Assembly: GCF_003287275.1 (NCBI RefSeq)
Contig: NZ_QEVW01000014.1
Span: 248,001-312,000, forward strand
Direction of reading: 5' to 3'
Origin: Paenibacillus taichungensis
GTDB taxonomy: Bacteria; Bacillota; Bacilli; Paenibacillales; Paenibacillaceae
Length of the DNA stretch: 64,000 nucleotides
Under the pieces are notes generated by a model, which saw only the letters and a program-made list of their open reading frames with translations, had not been told where the DNA came from and did not search any database. The translations under genes and the position numbers were made by a program. Below, piece after piece: positions 43,282 through 53,857 of the stretch; position 1 is the stretch's first letter, and the number at the start of each line of letters is the position of its first letter.

Positions 43282-44505
43282 TTAGGGTCGCACCAATGTC
43301 CCATCCGCTTTGCGGTCCAGAGGATACGGCCGATGATATTTGTTGGGATTCCATAAGTCACTTAGTAATGATTTGGCCTTCACTTCATCCAATTCAATGC
43401 CCAGTCCCGGTTTGTTGGAAGGATATAGATATCCGCCCTCTCTGACGATATGTCCCGGGAATACCTCCAACTCATGAGGTTTAAAATGATTGATTTCCTG
43501 AATACCAAAGTTCCACAGGGCCATATCCAGATGGACAGCAGCTGCCTGGTTAACAGGATCATTCTCCCCACCCTCCTGCCAGGCTGTTCGTACTCCGTAG
43601 GCTTCGCCCAGCGTAGCGATCTTGCGGCAAGCGCTGATTCCGCCTGCTTTCGATACCCGAACTCTGATAAAATCGATCAACTTCTCTTGAATCAAACCCG
43701 TCCACTCCTGAGGATTAACAAATAATTCTCCCACGGCCTGCGGCGTAGCACTCTGTTGACGAAGCTGTCGATACCATCCGATCTGTTCCGGTGCCAGTGC
43801 ATCTTCCAGAAAGAATAGATGATAAGGTTCAAGCCGCTTCGATAGCTGAATGGCATGAATGGGAGACAAATGCTCATGCACATCATGGGTAAACTGAATT
43901 CCATTCCCGAATTCCAGGCGCAACTTCTCAAACATGTCAGGTATAGCATGCAGATACGCATGTTCATCAAATACAGGACCACTGCTCCAGGGCTCACGCG
44001 GCAAATTCGCGTCCTTGCCGCTGACAAAACCCCCGCCACCATAACCTCCCATCTGCACTCGAATGACCGTGTATCCTTCTTCCATAAAGCGAGCAACGTC
44101 TTCTTTCAACTCGCTGATATCAGCACCTCCGGCATGGCCATAACAGGGAACTGCCGAGCGGCAGGCCCCTCCTAACAATTGATATACCGGAAGATTCGCT
44201 TCCTTGCCCTTGATATCCCACAGGGCCATGTCAATTCCACCAATGGCCGTCTGAAGTATTGCTCCATTTCTCCAATATCCGCTCATATGCATGAGATGCC
44301 ACAAATCTTCAATTTGGGATGCATCCTTCCCCATGAGTAATGGTGCCAGCAGTTGTTCGATGACCTGTACCACCGCTTCGGGATTATAAAGATCGGAAGC
44401 AGAACCCAATCCGTAAAGACCATCCTGATCCGTCGAAATCTTCACAATGGTCCAGCTTCCGTCGTGCCTTGTACGTATGCACTCTATCCGTGTAATTTTA
44501 GCCAT
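43282..44505 (-). CDS. Enolase-superfamily sugar-acid dehydratase, ManD/RspA type
   Basis: A 407-aa protein of the mannonate dehydratase (ManD) branch of the enolase superfamily. Mg ligands D208 (H-D-V-H), E234 (F-L-E-D-A-L) and E260 (V-G-E-L-F), with H210 as general base; all align with ManD. P-W-S-S-G-P-V-F-D and W-Q-E-G-G-E-N-D-P-V are typical. True ManDs convert D-mannonate (or D-gluconate) to 2-keto-3-deoxygluconate; several relatives are weak or inactive. SD GAGGAG 10 nt upstream. Its place among glycosidases suggests use of uronate-derived acids. Confidence 0.9.
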   Translation of the reverse strand: MAKITRIECIRTRHDGSWTIVKISTDQDGLYGLGSASDLYNPEAVVQVIEQLLAPLLMGKDASQIEDLWHLMHMSGYWRNGAILQTAIGGIDMALWDIKGKEANLPVYQLLGGACRSAVPCYGHAGGADISELKEDVARFMEEGYTVIRVQMGGYGGGGFVSGKDANLPREPWSSGPVFDEHAYLHAIPDMFEKLRLEFGNGIQFTHDVHEHLSPIHAIQLSKRLEPYHLFFLEDALAPEQIGWYRQLRQQSATPQAVGELFVNPQEWTGLIQEKLIDFIRVRVSKAGGISACRKIATLGEAYGVRTAWQEGGENDPVNQAAAVHLDMALWNFGIQEINHFKPHELEVFPGHIVREGGYLYPSNKPGLGIELDEVKAKSLLSDLWNPNKYHRPYPLDRKADGTLVRP

Positions 44506-44550
44506 GTGTTCACTCTCCTCATCTGCTCCATTTCGATCCTACTGGAAGAT

Positions 44551-47500
44551 TTAAGTCAAACGGTTGTATAAACGATACAGCAGCACTGCGGTCTCAGCAC
44601 GAGTCATTGTATCTCCCGGACGGAAGCTGCCATTACTTCCTTCCATAATTGTTGATCTGGTTAACGAATCAATTGCATCGCGAGCATATGCCTTAATCAA
44701 ATGAATATCTTTATAGTCATTCAGACCGTATTCACCTTCAGGAAGTGGCTGCATCCCGATAACTTGCATAGCTCGGTAGATCATAACGGCTGCTTCTTCA
44801 CGGGTAATTGGAGACGCTGGCGAGAATCGATCGGCTCCTTCCCCTTGAATAATGCCCAGCGTTCTTGCTGTGTTCACGGACTGTTCGTAATAAACATGCT
44901 CAGGTACATCCACGAAACGTTCCACCTTGGTTCCCTGATCAGGTTGTAGTTCCAAGGCATTGGTAAGCAGGGTCACGAAATCCGCTCGGCGGATCATGGA
45001 TTGAGGCTGATATTCTGCCTTTGACATTCCAAGAATAACCCCTTTGGACACTAGAACTTCGATGGCATGGCGGGCCCATGATAGCTGCCGTATATCCTGG
45101 AATGTTCGATTATCCTGAGTAATTGCATAAACTCCGTTTAGCCTTGTTTTGAAAATCATTTGTTCCGATTTTTTATTGAACTTTCCATTCGGAATGGAGA
45201 TCATTTGCCCGTCATCCGCGATACGTCGTACTGCGAGTTTTTCTGGGTCCAGCAGTTCACTTACATTAGGCTGATAGGGCAAACTTACTGTGATTAGCGT
45301 AATGGAATGTTGCCATGCAACGGATTTGCCATCCGATATCACAGATAATGAAATTGCAGGCCGCTCTCCTAAGTCTGATTTCATCTTGGCACTCCAAGAG
45401 CTTCGGTCAGCCTTGCTTAATACCAAGGTAATACGATCTCCAATCGTTCCTTGGGTATTGGCCAGCAAATTGCTCGGAACCAGCAGCACTCCCCATACTG
45501 TTCGAATTTCCAACCAATGGGTAGATGGTGTTTCCTGCAAAAATCTGGATGGAAGTGTAAGAGCATACCCTTCAGCACCATCCACAGATTCGATGTCTAC
45601 AATCAGCTTCTTTTTCCCGTCCTGATCAGGGGTGATGCGGTTGAATGCATCCTCCATCATCTTGTTGGTAAGCTCGGCTGTTGCTAATGCAGCAGCTTTA
45701 TCCAGCTTGGGCTGAAGCTGCATTGTAGCACCAGGAGCGTCAGGTGTTGCTTCATTCTTCCCTCCAGTCGTATAGCCCCCTCCAGCACTTGGCTGCGAAC
45801 CAGAGCCCGAGCCTGGATGGGGATTGGGTCCCCCTGGATTCGGATTGGAACCTGATGTAAGAGCAGTGAGTCTCACGAGTAATGAGGACTTTAATATGCC
45901 GCCCGGTAGCAGATTGACGAAGTTGGTTGCTGTGTCTATAGAGGTCACATCTTTCTTTTGCTCCGCAGTACGAACACTCGCCTCAGCCGATTGCTCCAAC
46001 AATGTCACATAATCACCCGTAAGCAGATACAAGTTTCCGAATAATCGTGCATCTTTACTTGTACCGATCCCTCCATTAAACTCCATAAAGCCAGATCGCC
46101 CTTGCCCATCGTTTTCATTGACAAGCAGTGCAAAACCGATAGGTTTGGCAGGTTGGAATGAATATCCTTCCTGGTGAAGTGCTGCAAAAGGCAACGTAAT
46201 TTGATAATGCGTAATATGAGTCGTCTCGTCTCGGGTAATGTTTGCTGAAGCGGATTCCAACAATCCTGAAGCAACCCCTTCTGGAGCTCGCCATCTCCAT
46301 TTCGTGACGACACCATCCTGATTCAGTGCAAAACCAAGCTCATTCACCTGTTTGCTGGCCGCACCATCCTCTTTGCCAAGGTCAATACCGAGTTGTAGGC
46401 TGTCACCTTGCCATATATCTCCATTAGTATTGGTTTGATGGTGAATATCGTCCTTGACGTCCACCTTGAGAACCAAATTTTCCGCATCCCAACTTGCTTT
46501 AGCTTGAATGCTGAGGTCATTCGGACCTCCCCAGCTTCCACCGACGCTGTTGTAATGCTCCGGACTCGAAACCTCAATGAATGGCAGCGTTCCAACAGCA
46601 TCTTTTTGTGCCGCAAAGGATTGTGACAGCTTGACTGAAGTCTCATAACGGAACCCGTTCTCAAGCGTTACTCTGAATTTGAGCAAGTCACTTGATATAT
46701 AGGGAAGCGCCACATCCATGCTTTTTCCAATGCCCAGTCCCTCAAATCGCACTGGCTTAAACATCGCATGATACACACTCGGTTCAATCAGTTCGATCTG
46801 CCCTTTAAGCAGAGCCTCACCTGCAACGTTAGTCAAAGTCAGTGTGCTTCCGGGTTCACCTGGTCTGGATGGATCATACCCAAGCTGGTTCAGTTTGAGT
46901 GCCAAAGGAAACAGATTGGTACCCGTCACTTTTCCAGGAGGTGCCTCATTCTCAATCTGAAAACCGCCATTAAACAGGTTGTTGGATATCACCATCTTCT
47001 CTACGTTTGGTCCTGCAACCACGTGATTCGTACGAGGCTGTTGAAAATAGGAATTGTAGAGAGTAATATCACCACCGATTGCATTAATGCCGATTTCACC
47101 AACGTTCGTGAAGTTTCCCTGCTGTATGCGGATATCTCCTCCGTGTATATCAAAGGACCTGGTTGTATCTCCCCACATGGACGTATTGAAGAACACCGCT
47201 TTAGAGCCAAAATCTGGCCCAACCTCCACGTATACCTTGTCTGTAGTACTCATGGAAACAAGCTCTGTGTTGATAAACGACAGACCTGCTGTTCCCGCAT
47301 GTTGCAATACGGCTCCCTTTTTGCTGCCATCCGTGCCATGACCAATAACGACGGCTTCGGGCCCTCTTCCATTCTGTTCTTCAAAATGAATACCGTACTT
47401 TGAACCGTATACAAATGTATTGAAAATAACCTGATTGGTGACATCCCCTATACGGAAGGCGTCCAGGTTCTCTTTTTGATAATTCCAAATTTGATTAAAT

Positions 47501-50103
47501 TCTTCATCATTCGATGGATGATTCGGATAATTGTTCCGTCCATAATAATGCGGATTGAACTGCACATTCCGCATGTATCCTCCGTCTGAACCGCCACCAA
47601 GATATATGCCTTCCTTGAGCGGTGATCCCGCTACATAATCGATATAATGACCACTTGTATCATGGGTGCCGAAGTCGACAGCCTGGTAGGGATTAACCAA
47701 GGTTGTATCGATCAGGTATACGTTTTTCCCTTGACCTTGCACAGTCCAGGCATAAGGCTTCACCGGATTGGCATCAGACCATGTTTGTTGATCGTAATAG
47801 ACGGATAATCCGCGCAATCCCGCTGCTTGCTTCAGCTGAATGAAGGCATCGGCATCCGGGTCGTTTTCTCCATAGTTCGTAAAAATAACCGTTCCATTCC
47901 CGATCGTATGATGAGGTACATCATAATTGCCGCGCAGTTCTACGGCAGTCGGGACCACTAAAGCCTGCTCAACGCGGTATATGCCAGCCGGCATATAGAC
48001 CGTTCCTCCACCTGCCGCTTCGGCATCATTCAATGCCTGTTGAATGGCTTGGGATGAATCCGTATTCCCTGTGTTATCAGCCAAATAGGGCTGGCTCACG
48101 ACGTTAAACAACTCGCGAGTACCCGGCTTGGGCTGCACAGCAATATCCACTGAAGGAACATCGGGGATGGTTTCCAACACCAAATTTTCTTCCTGATGGA
48201 TGTTCAGTTCCGCCGAGGTACTTTCATCGTTCACCGCAAGGTTGCCTTCGTATCCGGAATGTATGGCATTGATTGTTGCCACATCTCCCTGAAGAAGCAG
48301 GTGACGATCCGGCTTGACGAAGGTAGAACTGCCCAGTATAAGCGAACCACTCTTCGCAACAATGGCATAATCTCCGTTTCCTTCACCCCAATTCTCGAAA
48401 GAGCTGCTCTCAAAGGACAACGTTCCACGCCCTTCATTTACAACCGCATGTTTGGGCTCCCCGCCCACCGTTACTTTGTTAAACTGGACAATGGAGTGAA
48501 AGCCTTCCGTTGCATAAATGGCAACAGGATTCGGACCAGCACTCGCTTCAAATTGACTGTCAGTCACCAGCAATCCATAATCATTGACGCCTTCAATCTT
48601 CAACGCTACGTTGCAGTCGTCGATCTGGATTTTGTACAGCTGCGCATTGGCTGTTTCAAGGCTTCCTGTTCTTGTCGTGATTCGTATCCCTGTCTTGTAA
48701 CCCGAGATATGAATATTCGACATGTACTCCCAGTCCGAGCGCCCCATTACGATACCTTCGGATTGCTGTATCATATATTCCCGCAATTGAGACCGTTCAG
48801 GTGCTCCTGGCAAACCGGAGTTCGCCCATACATCCGGGGACAGGTGAAGCTCTTCCAGTCTCCCAATGTCTGTTGTGAAATCCAGAAAGATACCGGTTTT
48901 CAGTGTAGTGCCGTATACATCCTTCACATAATGAAGTTCGTTCCATTCCGGGCCAATCTTAATCCCCTGGTACGCATTGACGAGTGTTACATTTTTCACC
49001 GTAGCACTGTCACCTGGAAGCTGCTCCATCGTCCATGGATAGGCCACCGGGTTATTCATATTCTGTTCGGGATACCAGATAGACACATGGGTTACCCCAC
49101 TGGAAGGCTCCATCTTTATGAAGCTGTTCCCGTTAGCTTGACCTTTGCCGCCATATACAGCAAGGATTGTACCTTTGACTAACCCGCCATGCTCGTCGGG
49201 ACTCCCCCAATCGCCGCGAAGCGTAACGCCTGTTGGAATAACCAGCTCTCCGGTTAATTTATAGGTTCCAGATGGTACGAACACAACGCCGCCGCCTTGA
49301 TTTCCCGCTATTGCCAGCGCTTCTTTGAATGCTTGAGTATCATCTGAGACCCCGTCTCCTGCTGCTCCATAATCGGTTACGCTCCGATCTGCAATGACGA
49401 TATCTGATGTAGGGAATTCCGTATCATAGACCTTGGTCTGAGTCCCCGACTGCTGCTGAGGCTGCTTATGGACGGTTACTGTGGCCAGATGAAGTTCCGA
49501 ATTGTTGGCTGGTGCCCCTGCGCCGCTAACCCCGATCCGGAAATCCGCATCATGGGTGCGGTTACCGAAATTGGCATCGCTGAGTTTGAAGGTATGTGTC
49601 TTCCAGGTTCCCGTATTTTCATACCGGAACAAAGGAGCATCCTTGAAATTGGATTGCTTCGAATCGTATTGCAGAGACATCGCTCCGCTATTGCTATCGT
49701 AATATTCAACCGTGACGAATACGTCCTGATCCGTATTTTCAAACAAATATTCATCCGCAACATTGAAGTAAAAATACAGGATGTTATCGGCTGGATTTGT
49801 TGGATTCACCGTCTGATTTGTTTTCCAATACTCCTTGCCGTCAGTCATCCCCACTAGCAGACCTTCTGGAGGTCCATCGCCGGGACGAGCCGTTATGCCC
49901 TGCTGTACAGGAGTTTCTCCCAACGTAATACTTACCGAGTCAGGTGACACATCATTTGGATGGACGTCTCCCTGTTCAGTTTCTTCCCCCTCTGCTGCCG
50001 CGTGTGTGGTTGCTGGTGTGATGTATAGCCCTGAACATAACATGACAATCGTCAACAGCACTGAAATGGTACACCTGGCACCTAACCATAATCGTTTGTT
50101 CAC
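44551..50103 (-). CDS. Giant SLH-anchored double beta-helix surface protein with CBM9
   Basis: 1850 aa. Signal peptide (about 1-36), a beta-sandwich at about 75-215, then two Pectate_lyase_3-type parallel beta-helices. The first opens D-Y-G-A-A-G-D-G-V-S-D-D-T (about 245), the second L-A-D-N-T-G-N-T-D-S-S-Q-A-I (about 675) with G-G-G-T-V-Y-M-P-A-G-I-Y-R. A CBM9-like domain follows (about 1195-1370), a Pro/Gly/Ser linker (about 1420-1460), a further domain, and three SLH repeats (about 1665-1850). Tandem helices resemble the GH55 beta-1,3-glucanase layout. GTG 50103 has GGGAGG 7 nt upstream; the ATG at 50118 precedes the SD. It should be held on the cell wall and act on or bind the polysaccharide. 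Confidence 0.9.
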   Translation of the reverse strand: MNKRLWLGARCTISVLLTIVMLCSGLYITPATTHAAAEGEETEQGDVHPNDVSPDSVSITLGETPVQQGITARPGDGPPEGLLVGMTDGKEYWKTNQTVNPTNPADNILYFYFNVADEYLFENTDQDVFVTVEYYDSNSGAMSLQYDSKQSNFKDAPLFRYENTGTWKTHTFKLSDANFGNRTHDADFRIGVSGAGAPANNSELHLATVTVHKQPQQQSGTQTKVYDTEFPTSDIVIADRSVTDYGAAGDGVSDDTQAFKEALAIAGNQGGGVVFVPSGTYKLTGELVIPTGVTLRGDWGSPDEHGGLVKGTILAVYGGKGQANGNSFIKMEPSSGVTHVSIWYPEQNMNNPVAYPWTMEQLPGDSATVKNVTLVNAYQGIKIGPEWNELHYVKDVYGTTLKTGIFLDFTTDIGRLEELHLSPDVWANSGLPGAPERSQLREYMIQQSEGIVMGRSDWEYMSNIHISGYKTGIRITTRTGSLETANAQLYKIQIDDCNVALKIEGVNDYGLLVTDSQFEASAGPNPVAIYATEGFHSIVQFNKVTVGGEPKHAVVNEGRGTLSFESSSFENWGEGNGDYAIVAKSGSLILGSSTFVKPDRHLLLQGDVATINAIHSGYEGNLAVNDESTSAELNIHQEENLVLETIPDVPSVDIAVQPKPGTRELFNVVSQPYLADNTGNTDSSQAIQQALNDAEAAGGGTVYMPAGIYRVEQALVVPTAVELRGNYDVPHHTIGNGTVIFTNYGENDPDADAFIQLKQAAGLRGLSVYYDQQTWSDANPVKPYAWTVQGQGKNVYLIDTTLVNPYQAVDFGTHDTSGHYIDYVAGSPLKEGIYLGGGSDGGYMRNVQFNPHYYGRNNYPNHPSNDEEFNQIWNYQKENLDAFRIGDVTNQVIFNTFVYGSKYGIHFEEQNGRGPEAVVIGHGTDGSKKGAVLQHAGTAGLSFINTELVSMSTTDKVYVEVGPDFGSKAVFFNTSMWGDTTRSFDIHGGDIRIQQGNFTNVGEIGINAIGGDITLYNSYFQQPRTNHVVAGPNVEKMVISNNLFNGGFQIENEAPPGKVTGTNLFPLALKLNQLGYDPSRPGEPGSTLTLTNVAGEALLKGQIELIEPSVYHAMFKPVRFEGLGIGKSMDVALPYISSDLLKFRVTLENGFRYETSVKLSQSFAAQKDAVGTLPFIEVSSPEHYNSVGGSWGGPNDLSIQAKASWDAENLVLKVDVKDDIHHQTNTNGDIWQGDSLQLGIDLGKEDGAASKQVNELGFALNQDGVVTKWRWRAPEGVASGLLESASANITRDETTHITHYQITLPFAALHQEGYSFQPAKPIGFALLVNENDGQGRSGFMEFNGGIGTSKDARLFGNLYLLTGDYVTLLEQSAEASVRTAEQKKDVTSIDTATNFVNLLPGGILKSSLLVRLTALTSGSNPNPGGPNPHPGSGSGSQPSAGGGYTTGGKNEATPDAPGATMQLQPKLDKAAALATAELTNKMMEDAFNRITPDQDGKKKLIVDIESVDGAEGYALTLPSRFLQETPSTHWLEIRTVWGVLLVPSNLLANTQGTIGDRITLVLSKADRSSWSAKMKSDLGERPAISLSVISDGKSVAWQHSITLITVSLPYQPNVSELLDPEKLAVRRIADDGQMISIPNGKFNKKSEQMIFKTRLNGVYAITQDNRTFQDIRQLSWARHAIEVLVSKGVILGMSKAEYQPQSMIRRADFVTLLTNALELQPDQGTKVERFVDVPEHVYYEQSVNTARTLGIIQGEGADRFSPASPITREEAAVMIYRAMQVIGMQPLPEGEYGLNDYKDIHLIKAYARDAIDSLTRSTIMEGSNGSFRPGDTMTRAETAVLLYRLYNRLT

Positions 50104-50226
50104 AATCGTACCTCCCATTCACTTGATCATGTAATCAAGCTGCACGAAAACAGGGTTGTCGTATGTGGAACATGATGCATCCGTTTTCAATCCGCAGCAG
50201 TGGAGAGAACTCCAAGACTGAATTGT

Positions 50227-52986
50227 TTATACTAAACGTGTTGTGGGTTGAATGCCGATCGTCTGAATTTTTGCCGGTCCCACATTCAAAACATAACTTT
50301 CCTCATCCACTACCTTCATGGCTTCACCTTGATCTTCAACAATTGTACTTTCATACACTTCCTTGGCCTCAAACGAAGGCGTTACCTTCAGTGAAGTCGA
50401 TTTCGATGATACATTGAACACCCTGAACAGCATGTCATCATTTGCTTCGCCCCGTTTAAGCGCACTAAAAGCAAGATGATCACCCTCCCATTGCAAAAAC
50501 TCGTGGGTAGCGGGTAACGTGCCGCCATGTACTCCTGTCTGTTGAACAGTCCAGGGAACCGGGAATTGATACGCCTGCACATAAGCATCGGACTCAATAA
50601 CATCCAAATCATGCGAGATGAGCTCCATTTCCAGAATGTGCTGTCCGAGACATTGGGCCTCCGGCGTTGCAAATACTCCCCAATCCCCAAGCTCACGAAC
50701 CCCACGCAAGAGTGTCACCGCAATGGTGTTCTGACTAGCTAATACTTCATACTCATTAAGACCTTTATTCGCAATCGTCAGCCCTTCACGACCATTGCTG
50801 ATACTGATAAATGCATTTTGATGCTGCGCATTGCTGGGATTTCTCCATTCCGCTTCCGGCTGTATCGGGCGCTCTGCCAGTTCGTATATGGAGTCAACGG
50901 TAACATGACTTGCTTCGAGTCCCGTTTGGAACAACATGCGGATACGATGATCCTGAACCGTGTTGTCGATATAGCTTTTAATGCCAACCGAACGCCCCGT
51001 TTTTTCAAGGCTCAGCTCTGTACGAATGCTCACCTCCCTGGTTTCATCAAGCCGCCGGGATTTCCGATAACGAAATGGAACCATGGAGCGGATCTCTTCA
51101 TCCAACAGTTCATCTGCACCGACCGGGAGCTTCCAGTTATGCACGATCTCATAAACGGCTTTCATTGGTGTATGATGCACCAGCTTAATCTGGGCAGGCA
51201 GCCCCTGCGTAGTTAACGGAGCTTCCTGATCCGGTTGTCTGTACATATACTCATTTCCGATGTCCCCCGTATCCTCATAAATACCAAGCCCTGTATAATT
51301 ACGACCGTTCACTTTATCCAGCATGGTAAACGATCCATCCCCCGCAATCTCGATCCGCACATAATTGTTCTCCATCACTTGCTCTTCTGTAACAAGTTCA
51401 GGGGTAGTCAATTCGCTAAACGCATTCTCTCCAGAAACACGCTTAGGCACAAGAGCAAAAGTATGATATCCAAAACCAGGGATGTTCTGGACATGAAGCT
51501 CTACATCCACTTGATATGCCCAGTATGGTTGACGGAATCGGTTATCCGGCAAATCATATCCAAATGTCGTTCCAACGGGTGTGATCACGGCTTCCACTTG
51601 CTTGCCTTCCGCGTTCCATACAACCCAGTCGTTCGGGTCAAAGGCTTCATATTCGCGCTTAAATTCCTGATACTTTTCATGCGGAGGCTCGTGGTCAAAG
51701 TAACGTCGCTCAACGTCCATTCTAGTTACAATCACATTGGATCGGCGATGCCCCGAAGTGTTAAACACTACAAAAGGCAACGCAGAATCTGCGTCAAAGC
51801 CAGATGTATCCACGGATTCGGCTATTGTACGAGCACTCTGAACCGATATCCCTTCAGCCACTTCTTGCGATTTGGCAAATCGGGTCATCATCTCCCTGTG
51901 GACTTCGTCAACACTGCACCCGCAGATGCTGTCATGGGGATGGTTCTTCAGTAGCGTCTTCCAGGCATATAACAGTTCATGCCGTGGATAAATGCCTGTG
52001 GATAGAGAGGCCATGACTGCCAGCGGTTCAGCGACTTTCTCCAGTAACGTTTGACTTTTTACATTTTGCTGTTTGATATATACCCTTGCTGAAGCAGTAT
52101 TTACAAGTGTGATCCAGCCGTCGGTCCATTGGCTTCGAAGTTCACCGCGAATGACATCCAATGATTGGGGTTTCGCTTTTTGCAGAGCCTGAATGTATTC
52201 GGGAAAGCTGGAATGACGAAACGCCACATCTGGCATAATCTCGGTGGCTGTTTTTAACGCTTGTGTCAGATCCTTCTGGAGCGGCTGATGATCACATCCG
52301 TTCATGAATAGGAGTTCCGAACTTGAAGCAAACTCTGCTGCTGCAGCCAGCTTTTCGGCCCAATAAACTTTCGCCTTCTCCGGTTCCACCGGGATCTCCA
52401 TGCCATTGTTGTACCAATTGGCGAACAGGATCGCCAGTACACGAGTACCATCGGGTGATTCCCAATACATCTCCGAGTATTTGGAGGTATGTTCATTGCC
52501 AGACTGAATTTCGTTATTGAATCCAACTGGCTTCACTCCACGTCCATATACAGCTACTTCAATGCCTGCCTGGCTAATGAGCTGTGGTGCCTGACCCATA
52601 TTGCCGAAGGAATCTGGGAAATATCCGATTTTCGCATATCCTCCCATTTGTTCCGAGGCTTGAATCCCAATTAACAGATTTCGTGCATTGGCTTCACTGC
52701 TGACGAGGAATTCATCTTGAAGGATGTACCATGGACCAACGATCAGCTTGCCCTCTTCAATCAACTTGCGGACCTGATTCGACCTGTGCGGCATGATTTC
52801 CAGGTAATCCTCGAGTACAATAAACTGCCCATCCAGATGGAAATTCGTAAATTCCGGGTCCTTTTCAAACGTCTGGATTAAATCCTCCATAAGCTGAACG
52901 AGCAACATTCGGTGCTTCTCGAAGGACAGATACCACTCCCTGTCCCAGTGAGAATGTGCGACAATATGCGCGGTTTTTGTAGTCAT
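50227..52986 (-). CDS. Alpha-mannosidase, GH38
   Basis: A 919-aa cytoplasmic GH38 enzyme. Zinc/active-site residues: H11-S-H13-W-D15 at the N-terminus, nucleophile D125 in Y-F-P-D-S-F-G-N, and N-H-P-H-D-S-I-C-G-C-S-V-D-E-V-H further on. The C-terminal half forms the usual beta-sandwich domains. The pattern is that of bacterial MngB/YbgG-like alpha-mannosidases, which may act on plain or 2-O-glycerated/phosphorylated mannosides. Lies 40 bp after the permease gene, so it probably processes imported alpha-mannosides. The SD is weak. Confidence 0.93.
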   Translation of the reverse strand: MTTKTAHIVAHSHWDREWYLSFEKHRMLLVQLMEDLIQTFEKDPEFTNFHLDGQFIVLEDYLEIMPHRSNQVRKLIEEGKLIVGPWYILQDEFLVSSEANARNLLIGIQASEQMGGYAKIGYFPDSFGNMGQAPQLISQAGIEVAVYGRGVKPVGFNNEIQSGNEHTSKYSEMYWESPDGTRVLAILFANWYNNGMEIPVEPEKAKVYWAEKLAAAAEFASSSELLFMNGCDHQPLQKDLTQALKTATEIMPDVAFRHSSFPEYIQALQKAKPQSLDVIRGELRSQWTDGWITLVNTASARVYIKQQNVKSQTLLEKVAEPLAVMASLSTGIYPRHELLYAWKTLLKNHPHDSICGCSVDEVHREMMTRFAKSQEVAEGISVQSARTIAESVDTSGFDADSALPFVVFNTSGHRRSNVIVTRMDVERRYFDHEPPHEKYQEFKREYEAFDPNDWVVWNAEGKQVEAVITPVGTTFGYDLPDNRFRQPYWAYQVDVELHVQNIPGFGYHTFALVPKRVSGENAFSELTTPELVTEEQVMENNYVRIEIAGDGSFTMLDKVNGRNYTGLGIYEDTGDIGNEYMYRQPDQEAPLTTQGLPAQIKLVHHTPMKAVYEIVHNWKLPVGADELLDEEIRSMVPFRYRKSRRLDETREVSIRTELSLEKTGRSVGIKSYIDNTVQDHRIRMLFQTGLEASHVTVDSIYELAERPIQPEAEWRNPSNAQHQNAFISISNGREGLTIANKGLNEYEVLASQNTIAVTLLRGVRELGDWGVFATPEAQCLGQHILEMELISHDLDVIESDAYVQAYQFPVPWTVQQTGVHGGTLPATHEFLQWEGDHLAFSALKRGEANDDMLFRVFNVSSKSTSLKVTPSFEAKEVYESTIVEDQGEAMKVVDEESYVLNVGPAKIQTIGIQPTTRLV

Positions 52987-53026
52987 TCATTTCATTCCAA
53001 TCGTGTATGATTTAGTTGTTGTGTAT

Positions 53027-53845
53027 TTACATTTTTACTGACCCTACTGTCATGCCCTTGACATACATCTTCTGCATGAACGGGAAGGCCAGCAGGATTG
53101 GAATGACCGTAATCAAAGCCCCTGCCATGAGTTCATTCCATTTCTTAAATGAAGATGAATCCAGATACATAAGTCCCATCGGTAACGTAAACATATCCCT
53201 GCTATCCACGATGATCATCGGCCACAAAATATTGTTCCAGCTTCCGATAAAGTTCAGAATCGCAATGGTTCCGATAGCTGGCAACGCTAATGGCAGATAG
53301 ATTCTGTAGTAGATTTTGAAATTGTTGCATCCATCCAGGACGGCGCTCTCGTATAATTCATGTGAGATAGTACGGAAGTAACTGGTGAATAGGAAAATCG
53401 CGAACGGTGCAGCACCATTAATCATGGGCAGGATCATGCCAATATACGTGTTTTGCAGCCCCAGATTGGTCATGTTGATATAAAGTGGAATCAATGTGGT
53501 TACCCCTGGAACGAGCAGCAAGGCAATAAACGTGTAGTAGATGAATTTTTTGCCCCGATAAACAAATTTGGCAAACGAATAGGCCATCATGGTATAGATG
53601 AGAATGACGCCTATAATCACGACCGCACTTACGATCACACTGTTGATGAAAAACTGATAGAAATTCAATTTGTTCCATACGTCACCAAATGTGGACCACA
53701 TCGGTGCAGCTTGCGGAAACGGACTTTGTGGATTGGCTAGTGCATCCTGTGATGTCTTCAGCGAAGTGCCGATCATCCAGACAAAAGGATACAGGCAGGT
53801 CAATCCGTACAAGATTAGAATGATATGTTTAATATATTTGACCAT
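53027..53845 (-). CDS. Carbohydrate ABC transporter permease, MalG type
   Basis: A 272-aa CUT1 permease with six spans and an EAA-type loop, E-S-A-V-L-D-G-C-N-N-F-K followed by I-Y-L-P-L-A-L-P. It pairs with the MalF-type permease 12 bp upstream. SD AAAGGAGG precedes the ATG. No ATPase gene is nearby. Part of the importer serving the mannosidase locus. Confidence 0.9.
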   Translation of the reverse strand: MVKYIKHIILILYGLTCLYPFVWMIGTSLKTSQDALANPQSPFPQAAPMWSTFGDVWNKLNFYQFFINSVIVSAVVIIGVILIYTMMAYSFAKFVYRGKKFIYYTFIALLLVPGVTTLIPLYINMTNLGLQNTYIGMILPMINGAAPFAIFLFTSYFRTISHELYESAVLDGCNNFKIYYRIYLPLALPAIGTIAILNFIGSWNNILWPMIIVDSRDMFTLPMGLMYLDSSSFKKWNELMAGALITVIPILLAFPFMQKMYVKGMTVGSVKM

Positions 53846-53857
53846 GTGCTCCTCCTT

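Noticed and set aside
42405..43361. Longer N-terminus for the SDR
   Set aside because: The extension overlaps the ManD-type gene end and precedes the Rossmann strand; ATG 43247 has AGGAG upstream.
48196..49182. 328-aa open frame on the plus strand
   Set aside because: It lies entirely antisense to the beta-helix giant, has no SD or family motif and a Cys/Arg/His-rich composition typical of shadow frames.
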